Source: Croceibacterium atlanticum (GTDB lineage Bacteria > Pseudomonadota > Alphaproteobacteria > Sphingomonadales > Sphingomonadaceae). From it: DNA of 64,000 bases. Each line of letters begins with the position of its first letter. Position 1 is the first letter of the stretch. A model generated the notes under the pieces. It made no database searches and was not told where the DNA came from. It saw nothing but the letters and a program-made list of their open reading frames with translations. The stretch spans positions 2,232,001-2,296,000 of the forward strand of contig NZ_CP011452.2 in the NCBI RefSeq assembly GCF_001008165.2, given 5' to 3'. The translations under genes and the position numbers were made by a program. Below, one piece after another: positions 16,982 through 24,867 of this stretch.

Positions 16982-17745
16982 CCTGCCGCTATTATGCCGC
17001 CATCCACGGCCAGCATCGCCCCGTTGATGAATTCCGCCTCGTCGCTGAGCAGGAACGCCACTGCCTGCGCCACGTCGCGCGGCGTGCCGTTGCGGCGCAG
17101 CGGTATGGCCCTGGCGCGCTGTTCATATTGTTCCGCTGAAACGAAGCCTTCGGTGGCCGGCGTCGGCACGCTGCCCGGCGCGATGGCGTTGACCCTTATA
17201 TCTTCGGGGCCGAGTTCACCCGCCAGCACCCTGGTCAGCCCGGCAATGCCCGCCTTGATCGTGGTATAGGCGCCCGTATGCGGCCGCCCGCGATAGGCGA
17301 CGGGGGAGGAGTAGTTCAGGATGTTGCCTGTGGCCGTCTGATCACGATAGGCAAGGAAGGCCTGCACCCCCCAGAACACCGATTTCAGCCCGGCGGACAA
17401 CATGCGGTCCAGCGTTTCCTCGGTCACGCATTCGATCGGTTCATAGACAAGGACGGATGCGTTGTTGATCACCGCACGCAACGGCCCTGCCGTCCCGGCG
17501 AAGGCTTCCGCCACATCGAAGAATTCCTGCCGCCGCCCCAGATCGCCGCCATAGGCATATGCCCGGCCGCCCCCCTCCCGAATGGCGGCGGCGACATGTT
17601 CGGCGCTTTCCCGGTTGATATCCGCCACGCCGACAATCGCGCCTTCGCCCGCCAGATGCCTGGCGATCCCTTCACCCAGGCCGCGACCGGCACCTGAAAC
17701 AAGGATGGGCCGGCCGGTAAAGCGCTGGTCGCGGTCCGCCATCAT
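16978..17745 (-). CDS. SDR family oxidoreductase
   Basis: A 255-residue short-chain dehydrogenase. VSGAGRGLGEGIA (GxxxGxG) near residue 16, NNAS, the catalytic serines in NYSSPVAYRG and YTTIK (YxxxK) are present; the C-terminus INGAMLAVDGG is typical. An Asp (VADINRE) after the second strand suggests NAD(H). Two ATG codons at 17745 and 17742 overlap the SnoaL-like stop; the first gives an ATGA overlap and is used here. The active-site Asn and Tyr/Lys are intact, so it should be active on an alcohol or ketone. It lies between a SnoaL-like protein and a serine hydrolase in the minus-strand operon. Confidence 0.92.
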   Translation of the reverse strand: MMADRDQRFTGRPILVSGAGRGLGEGIARHLAGEGAIVGVADINRESAEHVAAAIREGGGRAYAYGGDLGRRQEFFDVAEAFAGTAGPLRAVINNASVLVYEPIECVTEETLDRMLSAGLKSVFWGVQAFLAYRDQTATGNILNYSSPVAYRGRPHTGAYTTIKAGIAGLTRVLAGELGPEDIRVNAIAPGSVPTPATEGFVSAEQYEQRARAIPLRRNGTPRDVAQAVAFLLSDEAEFINGAMLAVDGGIIAAG

Positions 17746-18155
17746 GCCATCCCGAACAGCCTGGCCGTATAGAGGCTGTCCATATATTCGCGCATCGCGT
17801 CGATCCGGCCGTTCGATACTTCGAACACCCAGCAATAATCGTTGTGATAGACCTTCCCGTCCATCGTCTTGCCCGTGGAATAGCTTTCCACGCAGACGAA
17901 AGGCCCGGCGGAAAACATGTTCTGCACATGGACCTTGGGATCGCCCGGTTCGAACATGCCGCGCACCGGGGCCAGGAATTCGTCGATTATGTCCATGCCC
18001 ACATGCCTGCCGGCACCGGCAATGTCCTTCACCTTCGGTTCCCACACCGAATGATCGTGATAGAAACTGCGCAGCTTCTCCAGATCGCCGGAAGACAGCA
18101 CATCGAAGAAATCGAGCACGAGCTGTTCGTTCTCATTGCTGGCGGTCACAGTCAT
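17742..18155 (-). CDS. SnoaL-like / nuclear transport factor 2 fold protein
   Basis: A 137-residue protein with the SnoaL/limonene-1,2-epoxide-hydrolase-type cone fold pattern: N-terminal helices (NEQLVLDFFDVLSSGDLEKL), YHDHSVWEP, a conserved GMDIIDEFL helix, and strands ending SNGRIDAMREYMDS. Members isomerise ketosteroids, hydrolyse epoxides or cyclise polyketides. The start at 18155 overlaps the stop of the carboxymuconolactone decarboxylase-like gene by four bases, and the stop overlaps the SDR start. Acting after a P450-type epoxidation or on a cyclic ketone would fit the neighbourhood, but the exact reaction is not visible in the sequence. Confidence 0.85.
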   Translation of the reverse strand: MTVTASNENEQLVLDFFDVLSSGDLEKLRSFYHDHSVWEPKVKDIAGAGRHVGMDIIDEFLAPVRGMFEPGDPKVHVQNMFSAGPFVCVESYSTGKTMDGKVYHNDYCWVFEVSNGRIDAMREYMDSLYTARLFGMA

Positions 18156-18538
18156 TCTGCCTCCGCATCGATTTCGGCAAAGGCCTCGTCGGCGAGGCGG
18201 AAACTGTCGACGGCGGCGGGGATTCCGCCATAGATCCCGACCTGCAGCAGGACTTCGCCGATTTCCTCGCGCGTCAGCCCATTGTTCAGCGCACCGCGAA
18301 TATGCGCTTTCAATTCGTGGCTGCGATTGAGCACGGCGATCATGGCCAGATTGATCAGGCTGCGATCCCGGCGGGGCAGGCCATCGCGGCCCCAGTTCCA
18401 GCCCCAGCAATATGTGGTGACGAGTTCCTGCAGCGGATCGTTGAACGGGCCGGATTTCGCCAGCGCCCGGTCCACATAGGCATCGCCGAGCACTTCGCGG
18501 CGGATTTTCATGCCCTTTTCGTAGAGGTCATCGTCCAT
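18152..18538 (-). CDS. Carboxymuconolactone decarboxylase family protein
   Basis: A 128-residue protein matching PcaC-like carboxymuconolactone decarboxylases: YCWGWNWGRDGLPRRDRSLI, LNRSHELKAHIRGALNNG, then LTREEIGEVLLQVGIYGGIP. The redox CxxC of the AhpD branch is absent (the only cysteine is in YCWGW), which favours the decarboxylase/lactone-acting branch over peroxidase. In protocatechuate degradation the true PcaC acts on gamma-carboxymuconolactone; here no beta-ketoadipate genes are nearby, so it likely acts on a different lactone or acts as an auxiliary protein. It starts the tight four-base-overlap series CMD - SnoaL - SDR - hydrolase and lies about 100 bp after the larger serine hydrolase. 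Confidence 0.88.
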   Translation of the reverse strand: MDDDLYEKGMKIRREVLGDAYVDRALAKSGPFNDPLQELVTTYCWGWNWGRDGLPRRDRSLINLAMIAVLNRSHELKAHIRGALNNGLTREEIGEVLLQVGIYGGIPAAVDSFRLADEAFAEIDAEAE

Positions 18539-18595
18539 ATCGGCTCTCCGCTAAACTGGCTTCGTCACCTTGCTCCCGGCAGAGAAGGCGATTGG

Positions 18596-18615
18596 ATTCC
18601 CGCCTGCGCGGGAAT
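18596..18615. repeat. REP-like intergenic palindrome
   Basis: ATTCCCGCCTGCGCGGGAAT forms a perfect 8-bp stem (ATTCCCGC/GCGGGAAT) with a CTGC loop, flanked by GG and GACGATGG. This GATTCCCGC...GCGGGAATGAC type is a common short dispersed palindrome in alphaproteobacterial genomes, from general knowledge. It is the only copy I noticed in the window and lies in the 104-bp gap between two genes of the minus-strand cluster, where it could damp read-through or stabilise message ends. Confidence 0.7.
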
Positions 18616-18642
18616 GACGATGGAAGGGAAAGCAGAAATGCG

Positions 18643-19875
18643 TCATCCCATCACCTCGTAAGCTGCATCGATCAGGCGGCGTGCGCGCGGGCCGTTGGTG
18701 CCCACCGCGTGCATCTGGTTGCAGCAATAGGAAAAGCCGAGCTTCGCATCGGGATCGCCAAAACCCAGCGATCCGCCAAGCCCGTGATGGCCGAAACTGC
18801 GCGGATTGGGGCCCATATAGACCGCCTCCGGCGTGTTGAGCAGGACGCCCATCCCCTGATGGTAAGGCCGGTCCTGCAACAGCTCCATCTGGTTGTGCTG
18901 TTCGGCAATCATCGCTTCGAGCTGGTCGGCGGACAGCAGGGAGATACCGCTGACCCGGCCAACCGTAGCGCCGTAGATTCGCGCCACGCCGCGGGCATTG
19001 CCATGGCCCGATCCGCTGGCGATCTCCACCTGCCGCCATCCATGCGAATTCATCGTGTCATGCCAGGGTTCGTCCGGGTTCTGCAGAAAGGCGAAACTGC
19101 GCAGCACGGCCCCGTCCTGCCAGCCTTCCGGCGTATCCGGCTTGTCCGGCACGGCCTGGTCCTTGGCGGCGAAAAGGCGGGCGCCGGTATTGGGCAGCAC
19201 TTCCGCCACACGCGCCTCTTCGTCCGGCGTCATGCCGCCGATCCAGTATTCGGCGCGCAACGGCCCGGCGACATTGGCCCGCAGATAAGGGCCCACCGTC
19301 ATGCCCGTGACCCGGCGCATGATCTCCCCCAGCAGGAAACCCTGGTTGTGGACGTGATATGCCGCACGCGTGCCCGGCTTCCACAGCGGGTGCTGCGCTT
19401 CCAGTGCGCGGATATAGGCCGGATAATCGAAGAACCCGCCGGGCTGCATCACATCATCGGTCAAAACGGGGATGCCCGCCGTGTGATCCAGCACCATGCG
19501 AACGGTAATGTCCTGCTTGCCGTTCTGCGCGAATTCCGGCCAGTAAGTCGCCACCTTTTCATCCGGATCGACCAGGCCCCGCTCGATCAGCTTGTTGAAG
19601 CAGATCGCGGTCACGCCCTTGGCCACGCTCATCATGCAGACCAGGCTGTTTTCGCGCCATTCCTCCGTCCGGTCGGCCCGCGCCCAGCCGCCCCACAGAT
19701 CGACCACGCATTTGCCGTCCAGCACGATGCTTGCGGCCGCGCCCAGTTCCTCTTCCTCACGAAAATTCTCGATAAAGGCATCGACGACGGGGCGGAACCG
19801 CTCGTCATAGCGCCCCCGCAATGGGAATTCGCCACCACGCGCGGCAAGTGTTTCATCCAGTTCGGCCTGCGCCAT
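18643..19875 (-). CDS. Serine hydrolase, EstB-like beta-lactamase family
   Basis: A 410-residue beta-lactamase-fold esterase. The nucleophile motif SxxK appears as SVAK at about residue 83, LDHTAGIP follows, YHVHNQGFLLGE carries the second-motif tyrosine, and the C-terminal GHHGLGGSLGFGDP resembles the third-motif region of EstB-type carboxylesterases. No signal peptide. GGGAGAGG sits before the ATG. Family members hydrolyse short esters, lactones or amides in catabolic and natural-product clusters. It is downstream of a CmcJ-like gene (92 bp) and upstream of the CMD gene across the REP-like palindrome, so it may begin or belong to a separate transcript segment. Confidence 0.92.
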   Translation of the reverse strand: MAQAELDETLAARGGEFPLRGRYDERFRPVVDAFIENFREEEELGAAASIVLDGKCVVDLWGGWARADRTEEWRENSLVCMMSVAKGVTAICFNKLIERGLVDPDEKVATYWPEFAQNGKQDITVRMVLDHTAGIPVLTDDVMQPGGFFDYPAYIRALEAQHPLWKPGTRAAYHVHNQGFLLGEIMRRVTGMTVGPYLRANVAGPLRAEYWIGGMTPDEEARVAEVLPNTGARLFAAKDQAVPDKPDTPEGWQDGAVLRSFAFLQNPDEPWHDTMNSHGWRQVEIASGSGHGNARGVARIYGATVGRVSGISLLSADQLEAMIAEQHNQMELLQDRPYHQGMGVLLNTPEAVYMGPNPRSFGHHGLGGSLGFGDPDAKLGFSYCCNQMHAVGTNGPRARRLIDAAYEVMG

Positions 19876-19967
19876 GCCCTCTCCCTTTTATGCCACTGTT
19901 CTAGGGGCGCGGCCGCGCATCAGCTTGCGCAAGGGCGAATGGCGCTTGGCAGGGGGCGAAGGTCCGC

Positions 19968-20783
19968 TCAGTCCAGAAAGGCGATGGTTCGCAGTTCCAC
20001 GCTCTGCCTCGGCGCGGCGTCGGGCGGCGTATCGGGATCCTCGAAGGCGCTGTGCGCGGTGAACTGCACGGCATCGGCATCGCTGTCGAACAGCTTGAAG
20101 GCCAGCGCTTCCCATGGCTGCATATGGGGCGCCCAATACCAGCGATGGCCGGGGGAATAGGCAAGGTTGAAGCCCCATAGGGAGCGGCGATTGAAATCGC
20201 CCAGCCCGCCGACCACTTCGCTGTCGAACAGATCCTCCCGCTGCACCGTGCTGGCATCGCAAACAGCAAAGGGCGCACTTTCGACCATGACGATGGGCCG
20301 CCAGACATTGATCAGCATGTGCCGCCCGGCCAATCGCCGCCCGGCCTCCTCGGCAGGCAACAGGTCGCGGGCGAAATCGGCCACCGTGCGCGCCCCGTAA
20401 TCGACATGCGCGCCATGCGCCGGCTGGTTGTGGCCATGCGCACCACCGGCATTCGTGCGGATCATGGGGCCGAAGCTGACAACCTTTGCCGCCCCCGTCA
20501 GGCGCTGGACCATCCCCTCCATTTGGCTGCAATAGCGCGCCAGCTGGCCCGGATCCCCGAAATCCCGGACATCGGTGGGCTCGTCCAGCAGCAGGAACCC
20601 GTTGCGATCGAAGGACAGGCTGCCTGCGATCGGGCGCATGTCATGCACTGTCACGCCATGCTCTTCACCGGGCCAATAGCTCTTCGCCCGGTCACCGGGG
20701 TGGAAGGTCGCCTTCTCGCCCCGCACGACATATTTCATCGCGGTCCGCACATCGCGGCGCAGATAGTCCTGATCCCCGGTCAT
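19968..20783 (-). CDS. CmcJ/NvfI-family non-heme iron oxygenase-like protein
   Basis: A 271-residue protein. HGAHVDYG contains an HxD pair and SPGHRWYW an H..R pair, fitting the 2-His-1-Asp plus Arg arrangement of Fe(II)/2-oxoglutarate enzymes; LINVWRPIVMVESAPFAVCDA matches the conserved stretch of CmcJ, the GA4-desaturase-like and NvfI families. CmcJ takes part in cephamycin 7-alpha-methoxylation; NvfI makes endoperoxides; bacterial catabolic relatives are largely uncharacterised. Hydroxylation or desaturation of a small cyclic molecule is likely. The ATG at 20783 follows GGGGAGAG. It is the first gene of the minus-strand catabolic run and diverges from the TonB receptor at 21236. Confidence 0.82.
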   Translation of the reverse strand: MTGDQDYLRRDVRTAMKYVVRGEKATFHPGDRAKSYWPGEEHGVTVHDMRPIAGSLSFDRNGFLLLDEPTDVRDFGDPGQLARYCSQMEGMVQRLTGAAKVVSFGPMIRTNAGGAHGHNQPAHGAHVDYGARTVADFARDLLPAEEAGRRLAGRHMLINVWRPIVMVESAPFAVCDASTVQREDLFDSEVVGGLGDFNRRSLWGFNLAYSPGHRWYWAPHMQPWEALAFKLFDSDADAVQFTAHSAFEDPDTPPDAAPRQSVELRTIAFLD

Positions 20784-21190
20784 GCCGCCGCTCTCCCCAT
20801 GCGCTGTTCAGGATTGCAGTGGGGAGTTTTGCCCCATTGTATCAGCGGCGCGACATATGCAGCCATACCTCCCCCTGCGGCGTTCTTGTTATATTTCCGC
20901 AGGCTATGGCCGTTACTTGATGCCGTCTTGTCACCCAGCGAACTGATCGGTCATTCCGCGCAATTTCGGGAAAACCTGGCCAGTGCAACGATGTTGCCGG
21001 ATTGCGACACCACTTCGCTGCGCGCACATTGATTGCGCCCTGCGCTCTTGCCGGTTGTCGCAGCCCCGTTACAAATGAGGATGGGAAAGGAAGAGGATCA
21101 CCCGGAGCCTGTTCAAATATCGGGGACACTTCCTTGACCAACAAGACCGTTCGGCTGCCATCCGACGCATGAACGGTCAGGGGGATGTCA
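20784..21190. other. Divergent intergenic region between CmcJ-like gene and TonB receptor
   Basis: About 400 bp without a credible gene. It must carry the promoters for the minus-strand catabolic operon and the plus-strand TonB-dependent receptor. Short open frames lack ribosome sites. Apart from the inverted repeat at its right end (listed separately) I cannot assign operator or sigma sites; an AraC-family binding site would be hard to see by eye. Confidence 0.6.
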
Positions 21191-21220
21191 GGTAGAGGGT
21201 CTCAACAAATACCCTCTACC
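21191..21220 (+). promoter_or_regulatory. Perfect 10-bp inverted repeat before the TonB receptor ribosome site
   Basis: GGTAGAGGGT (21191-21200) and ACCCTCTACC (21211-21220) are exact inverse complements separated by a 10-nt loop CTCAACAAAT. The repeat ends two bases before the Shine-Dalgarno GGGAGG (21223-21228) and 15 bases before the ATG. It can act as a DNA operator for a dimeric regulator or as an RNA hairpin in the 5' leader. No T-run follows, so it is not a normal terminator. Confidence 0.75.
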
Positions 21221-21235
21221 CAGGGAGGATGTTTG

Positions 21236-23815
21236 ATGAGACTACGGACAATAGGAGTCGTGTCTTCACTGGCCATGATTGCCGGCCTGTCTTCGCCCGC
21301 CTTCGCGCAGGACGCAGACGAGACACAGAACGAGGAACAATCCGATGAAGGCCAGCGGATCAATGTCATCACGGTGACGGCGGAATTCCGCGAAGCCAAT
21401 CTGCAGGATACCCCGATCGCGATCACCGCGGTCAATTCCGAAATGCTGGAAGCACGCGGCCAGACCGATATTGCCCAGGTGGCAGCGCAGGCGCCGAACG
21501 TGACGCTGAAGCCGCAGCCCCAGAATGGCGGCGCCGGCCTGATCGCCTTCATCCGCGGTGTCGGCCAGACAGACTTCAACTATGCGCTGGATCCCGGCGT
21601 CGGGGTCTATGTGGACGATGTCTATATCCCGACCCTTTCCAGCTCGCTGCTGGACCTGATGGATCTGGACCGGGTAGAGGTGCTGCGCGGCCCGCAGGGC
21701 ACGCTGGCCGGCAAGAATTCAATCGGCGGCGCGATCAAGCTGTTCAGCGCCAAGCCCGAAGGCGATGGTTCCGGTTCACTGCAGGTAACCTACGGTTCCT
21801 ATAACCGGCTGGACGTGCGCGGCATGGCCGATTTCGGAGTGGCGGATAATCTTTTCGCCCGCGTTTCCGGCGTCGCCAAGAGCCGCGACGGCTATGTCGA
21901 CCTGGTCAATTACGGGCGGACGCATCCGGATTCCAACGTGCCGGCATCCGATGCGCGCGGCGCCAATGCGGTTGTCGGCACGCAGGGCGGCCAATCCTAT
22001 GTCGCGGGCCGTCTGGCCCTGCGCTGGATCCCGACCGACCGGATCGAGGTGAATATCTCGGGCGATTACACCTCCGACCGTTCCGAACCCGCGCCGACCG
22101 TATTGATTGCGGCAGGCGCCGTGGCGGATTCGCCGGAACTGTTCGATCCGACATCCCAGAACCCGGGCACCAATGCCAATGGCGGGGCATGGCTGCCCGG
22201 CAAGGACGGCACCCCCGTCCCCGTGGATTGCCGTTTCGTGCCGGCCGGTCAGTATGGCTGCGATACGCTGAGTAGCTCCGCCTATGGCGGGGATCGGCGC
22301 TATATCAGCTATGCCAATTTCCTGGACAGCATGTTGCCGACCAGCCAGGCGCCCTACAAACCCTATGCCGCCCTGCAGAACCAGGATTTCACCGGCTGGG
22401 GCGTGCATGGCAATGTCACGTTCGACGTGAATGACAGCCTGCAGCTGGTCTGGATCAGTTCCTACCGCAAATATGAATCGAAATTCGGTCAGGATCAGGA
22501 TGCCACCCCGGTTCCGGTGGCCCAGCTGGATAACAAGCTGAACCACCGCGCATGGAGCCAGGAACTGCGCATCAATGGCGAATTCGGGGACGGTTTCCTC
22601 GAATACACTCTGGGCGGATTCTATTTCGACCAGAATGGCCGCTACACCGCGCGGGTCGATCTGAATTATGCCGGGATCGACTTCATCCATGGTCCGGATA
22701 CCACGCCCAGCACGTCCAAGGCGGTGTTCCTCAACACCACGCTGCACCCCACGGAGAACTGGAGCATTACGGGCGGCCTGCGTTATACCAAGGACAAGAA
22801 GACCTATACCTATTACCGGAGCAATCCGGATGGCACGGTCCCGTTCGAGGATTGGACGCCGGCGGTTTCACCAGCGCCGATCTGCGAATTCTTCCTTGGC
22901 GCGCCCACGGCCGGGCCGACAGGCATCGGCAATACGCCGAACTGCCTGCTGAGCGGCCTCTACGGCATTTCGGACACGTTTGAAGGCGATCGCTGGGACT
23001 GGCGCCTGGTGACCGACTATCGCTTCTCCGATGCGTTCCTGGCCTATGCCTCGGTCGCGACGGGGTTCAAGGGCGGCGGCGTCAACCCGCGTCCGTTCTT
23101 CGGCCCTTCCGCCGGTGAATGCGATGCGCCGGGCTATACCGCGCCCGATGCCTGCAACCAGTTGAAGTCATTCGATCCGGAAACGATCACCACCTACGAA
23201 ATCGGGTTCAAGGCCGATCTGCTGGATCGCCGCCTGCGCCTGAACGGTGCCGGTTTCTTCAACAAATATAACGACATCATCCTGACGCTGTCGGCCTGCC
23301 CGTCCATCCCCTGTCTGCAGCCGAACAATGTCGGCAAGGCGGATGTGAAGGGCTTCGAACTGGAGATGCAGGCCTATCCGGTCGATGGTCTCTCCCTCGA
23401 TGGCGGGCTGAGCTATATCGATTTCGAATACAAGGACACCGGCTCCTCGGGCATCTCGCTCGACGCGGTGACGCCCTATACGCCGAAATGGACCTATAGC
23501 TTCGGCATCCAGTATGATTACGAGCTGGAGAGCAATGCCGTGGTGTCCGCCCGTTTCGACGGGGCATACCAGTCCGACCTGTTCACCGAATCGAACAATT
23601 CGGAATGGAGCCGGGTGCAGGGCTATTTCCTTGGCAATGCACGGGTCAGCTTCACATCGCCGGACACCGACTGGCGACTGTCGCTGGAAGTGCAGAACCT
23701 GTTCGACAAATATTACTTCCTGAGCGTCAGCGACGTGTCGACATCGCTCGGCGTTGTCACCGGCGTACCGGGTCTGCCGCGGACCTGGGCCGCGACAGTC
23801 AGGCGCACTTTCTAG
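21236..23815 (+). CDS. TonB-dependent outer-membrane receptor
   Basis: An 859-residue receptor with a signal peptide (MRLRTIGVVSSLAMIAGL to AFAQ), a TonB box-like VITVTAEFRE, a plug domain (about residues 55-170: LQDTPIAITAV, IRGVGQTDF, DLDRVEVLRGPQGTLAGKNS), and a C-terminal barrel ending in RTWAATVRRTF. The ATG at 21236 is preceded by GGGAGG; an upstream ATG at 21185 is unlikely because it would prepend 17 residues to the signal peptide and translate through the inverted repeat. It should import a bulky or scarce substrate across the outer membrane. Its position head-to-head with the catabolic operon suggests it takes up that pathway's substrate, rather than iron; this is inferred. A strong terminator follows. 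Confidence 0.95.
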   Translation: MRLRTIGVVSSLAMIAGLSSPAFAQDADETQNEEQSDEGQRINVITVTAEFREANLQDTPIAITAVNSEMLEARGQTDIAQVAAQAPNVTLKPQPQNGGAGLIAFIRGVGQTDFNYALDPGVGVYVDDVYIPTLSSSLLDLMDLDRVEVLRGPQGTLAGKNSIGGAIKLFSAKPEGDGSGSLQVTYGSYNRLDVRGMADFGVADNLFARVSGVAKSRDGYVDLVNYGRTHPDSNVPASDARGANAVVGTQGGQSYVAGRLALRWIPTDRIEVNISGDYTSDRSEPAPTVLIAAGAVADSPELFDPTSQNPGTNANGGAWLPGKDGTPVPVDCRFVPAGQYGCDTLSSSAYGGDRRYISYANFLDSMLPTSQAPYKPYAALQNQDFTGWGVHGNVTFDVNDSLQLVWISSYRKYESKFGQDQDATPVPVAQLDNKLNHRAWSQELRINGEFGDGFLEYTLGGFYFDQNGRYTARVDLNYAGIDFIHGPDTTPSTSKAVFLNTTLHPTENWSITGGLRYTKDKKTYTYYRSNPDGTVPFEDWTPAVSPAPICEFFLGAPTAGPTGIGNTPNCLLSGLYGISDTFEGDRWDWRLVTDYRFSDAFLAYASVATGFKGGGVNPRPFFGPSAGECDAPGYTAPDACNQLKSFDPETITTYEIGFKADLLDRRLRLNGAGFFNKYNDIILTLSACPSIPCLQPNNVGKADVKGFELEMQAYPVDGLSLDGGLSYIDFEYKDTGSSGISLDAVTPYTPKWTYSFGIQYDYELESNAVVSARFDGAYQSDLFTESNNSEWSRVQGYFLGNARVSFTSPDTDWRLSLEVQNLFDKYYFLSVSDVSTSLGVVTGVPGLPRTWAATVRRTF

Positions 23816-23840
23816 GAACGTCCCCCAGGGCGTAGCCCAA

Positions 23841-23874
23841 GGCGCGGATCCCCCCCGGATCCGCGCCTTTTTTT
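23841..23874 (+). terminator. Rho-independent terminator of the TonB receptor gene
   Basis: GGCGCGGATCC (23841-23851) pairs perfectly with GGATCCGCGCC (23857-23867) across a 5-nt C loop and is followed by seven T residues. It starts 26 bp after the receptor stop. The 11-bp GC-rich stem and T-run make this the clearest terminator in the window. Confidence 0.95.
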
Positions 23875-23916
23875 AATGGCGATGGATTGCGGCGATGCCG
23901 GCAGGCATCGGCAAGA

Positions 23917-24198
23917 TCAATCGGCGTTCAGCCGATCGCGCATATCCTTGCCCGGCTTGAAATAGGGCACACGCTTGGATGGCACATCCACCGGATCGCC
24001 GGTGCGCGGATTGCGCCCCGTGCGTGCCTCTCTCTCGCGAGTGGTGAAAGTGCCGAAACCCCGGAGCTCAACACGGCCGCCTTCGGCCAGGCGCGCAGCG
24101 ATTTCGTCGAAGAAAATATCGACGACCTGCTCAATTTCCTCAGGGCGCAGCTCGGGATTGTCCGCGGCCAGCGCCTGTAGCAATTCGGACCTAATCAT
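23917..24198 (-). CDS. ihfB: Integration host factor subunit beta
   Basis: A 93-residue HU/IHF-family DNA-bending protein. The dimerisation helices (MIRSELLQALAADNPELRP), GRVELRGFGTF, and the DNA-minor-groove arm TGRNPRTGDPVDVPSKRVPYFKPGK fit the IHF beta subunit, including the FKPGK end. ATG 24198 is preceded by AAAGGGAC; the frame extends 19 codons upstream without family similarity. IHF bends DNA at promoters, origins and recombination sites. It is alone here, with a short GC-rich hairpin (23893-23910) after its stop that may aid termination but lacks a T-run. Confidence 0.95.
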   Translation of the reverse strand: MIRSELLQALAADNPELRPEEIEQVVDIFFDEIAARLAEGGRVELRGFGTFTTREREARTGRNPRTGDPVDVPSKRVPYFKPGKDMRDRLNAD

Positions 24199-24363
24199 CG
24201 TCGTCCCTTTATTCGGCCCGTGCAGCACCCACAATCCGGATAATTGATCCGTCATGCAATTTCAACACGGCGACGATGCGACCCGTCATCTGCAATCTGG
24301 CAGAGGACCGGCCCATGCGCAATCGGGTGAATGAAAAATACTTGCCCGGATTGATAGCCCGGA

Positions 24364-24702
24364 TCAGGCTTTATCCAGCAATTCGGCCGGTTCGATCCCC
24401 AGCCTTGCCATCCGCGCGCGCAATTGCGGCCATTCCTCTTCCAGGAAGGCTGCACGTTCCGCCCTGCGCAGCTGTTCCGCCGCGCCTTCGCGAACGAACA
24501 TGCCGACGCCGCGCTGCACGCGGATCAGCCCGTCGGCCTGGAACTGCTGATAGGCCTTGGCCACAGTCAATGGATTGGCCCCCTGTTCCGCCGCGAAGGC
24601 GCGAACCGATGGCAGCATGTCCCCTTCCGCATAGCGCCCTTCGATGATCGCCGCGGCAATCAATTCACGCAGGCGCAGATAGACGGGGCGATTGTCGGAC
24701 AT
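24364..24702 (-). CDS. GntR family transcriptional regulator, YtrA-like
   Basis: A 112-residue short GntR protein of the YtrA type: a winged helix-turn-helix (VYLRLRELIAAAIIEGRYAEG, LPSVRAFAAEQGANPLTVAK, YQQFQADGLI, QRGVGMFV) plus a 35-residue helical tail for dimerisation and no large ligand domain. Such regulators usually repress adjacent transporter genes. The start at 24702 gives the standard family N-terminus; an upstream ATG at 24741 would add 13 residues. It is divergent from the peptide transporter at 24868, 165 bp away, which is its most likely target. The effector is unknown. Confidence 0.88.
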   Translation of the reverse strand: MSDNRPVYLRLRELIAAAIIEGRYAEGDMLPSVRAFAAEQGANPLTVAKAYQQFQADGLIRVQRGVGMFVREGAAEQLRRAERAAFLEEEWPQLRARMARLGIEPAELLDKA

Positions 24703-24867
24703 CAGGGTGATGCAGTGCCATAATACAGCGCGGCAGGTCAAGCATGGCGTCCCGCTCCTTCAGGCGAAGATGGTCACAAGTGCAACAAATTGCTTCACAA
24801 GTCGGATTTCGCGGCTAGGTTCGCGCGCTTAATCCTAATTCCGCAGAACAAACGAGAGGGGTCGGAG

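Noticed and set aside
20842-21144. Minus-strand 100-codon frame upstream of the TonB receptor
   Set aside because: No ribosome site or family pattern, and it overlaps the expected divergent promoter region.
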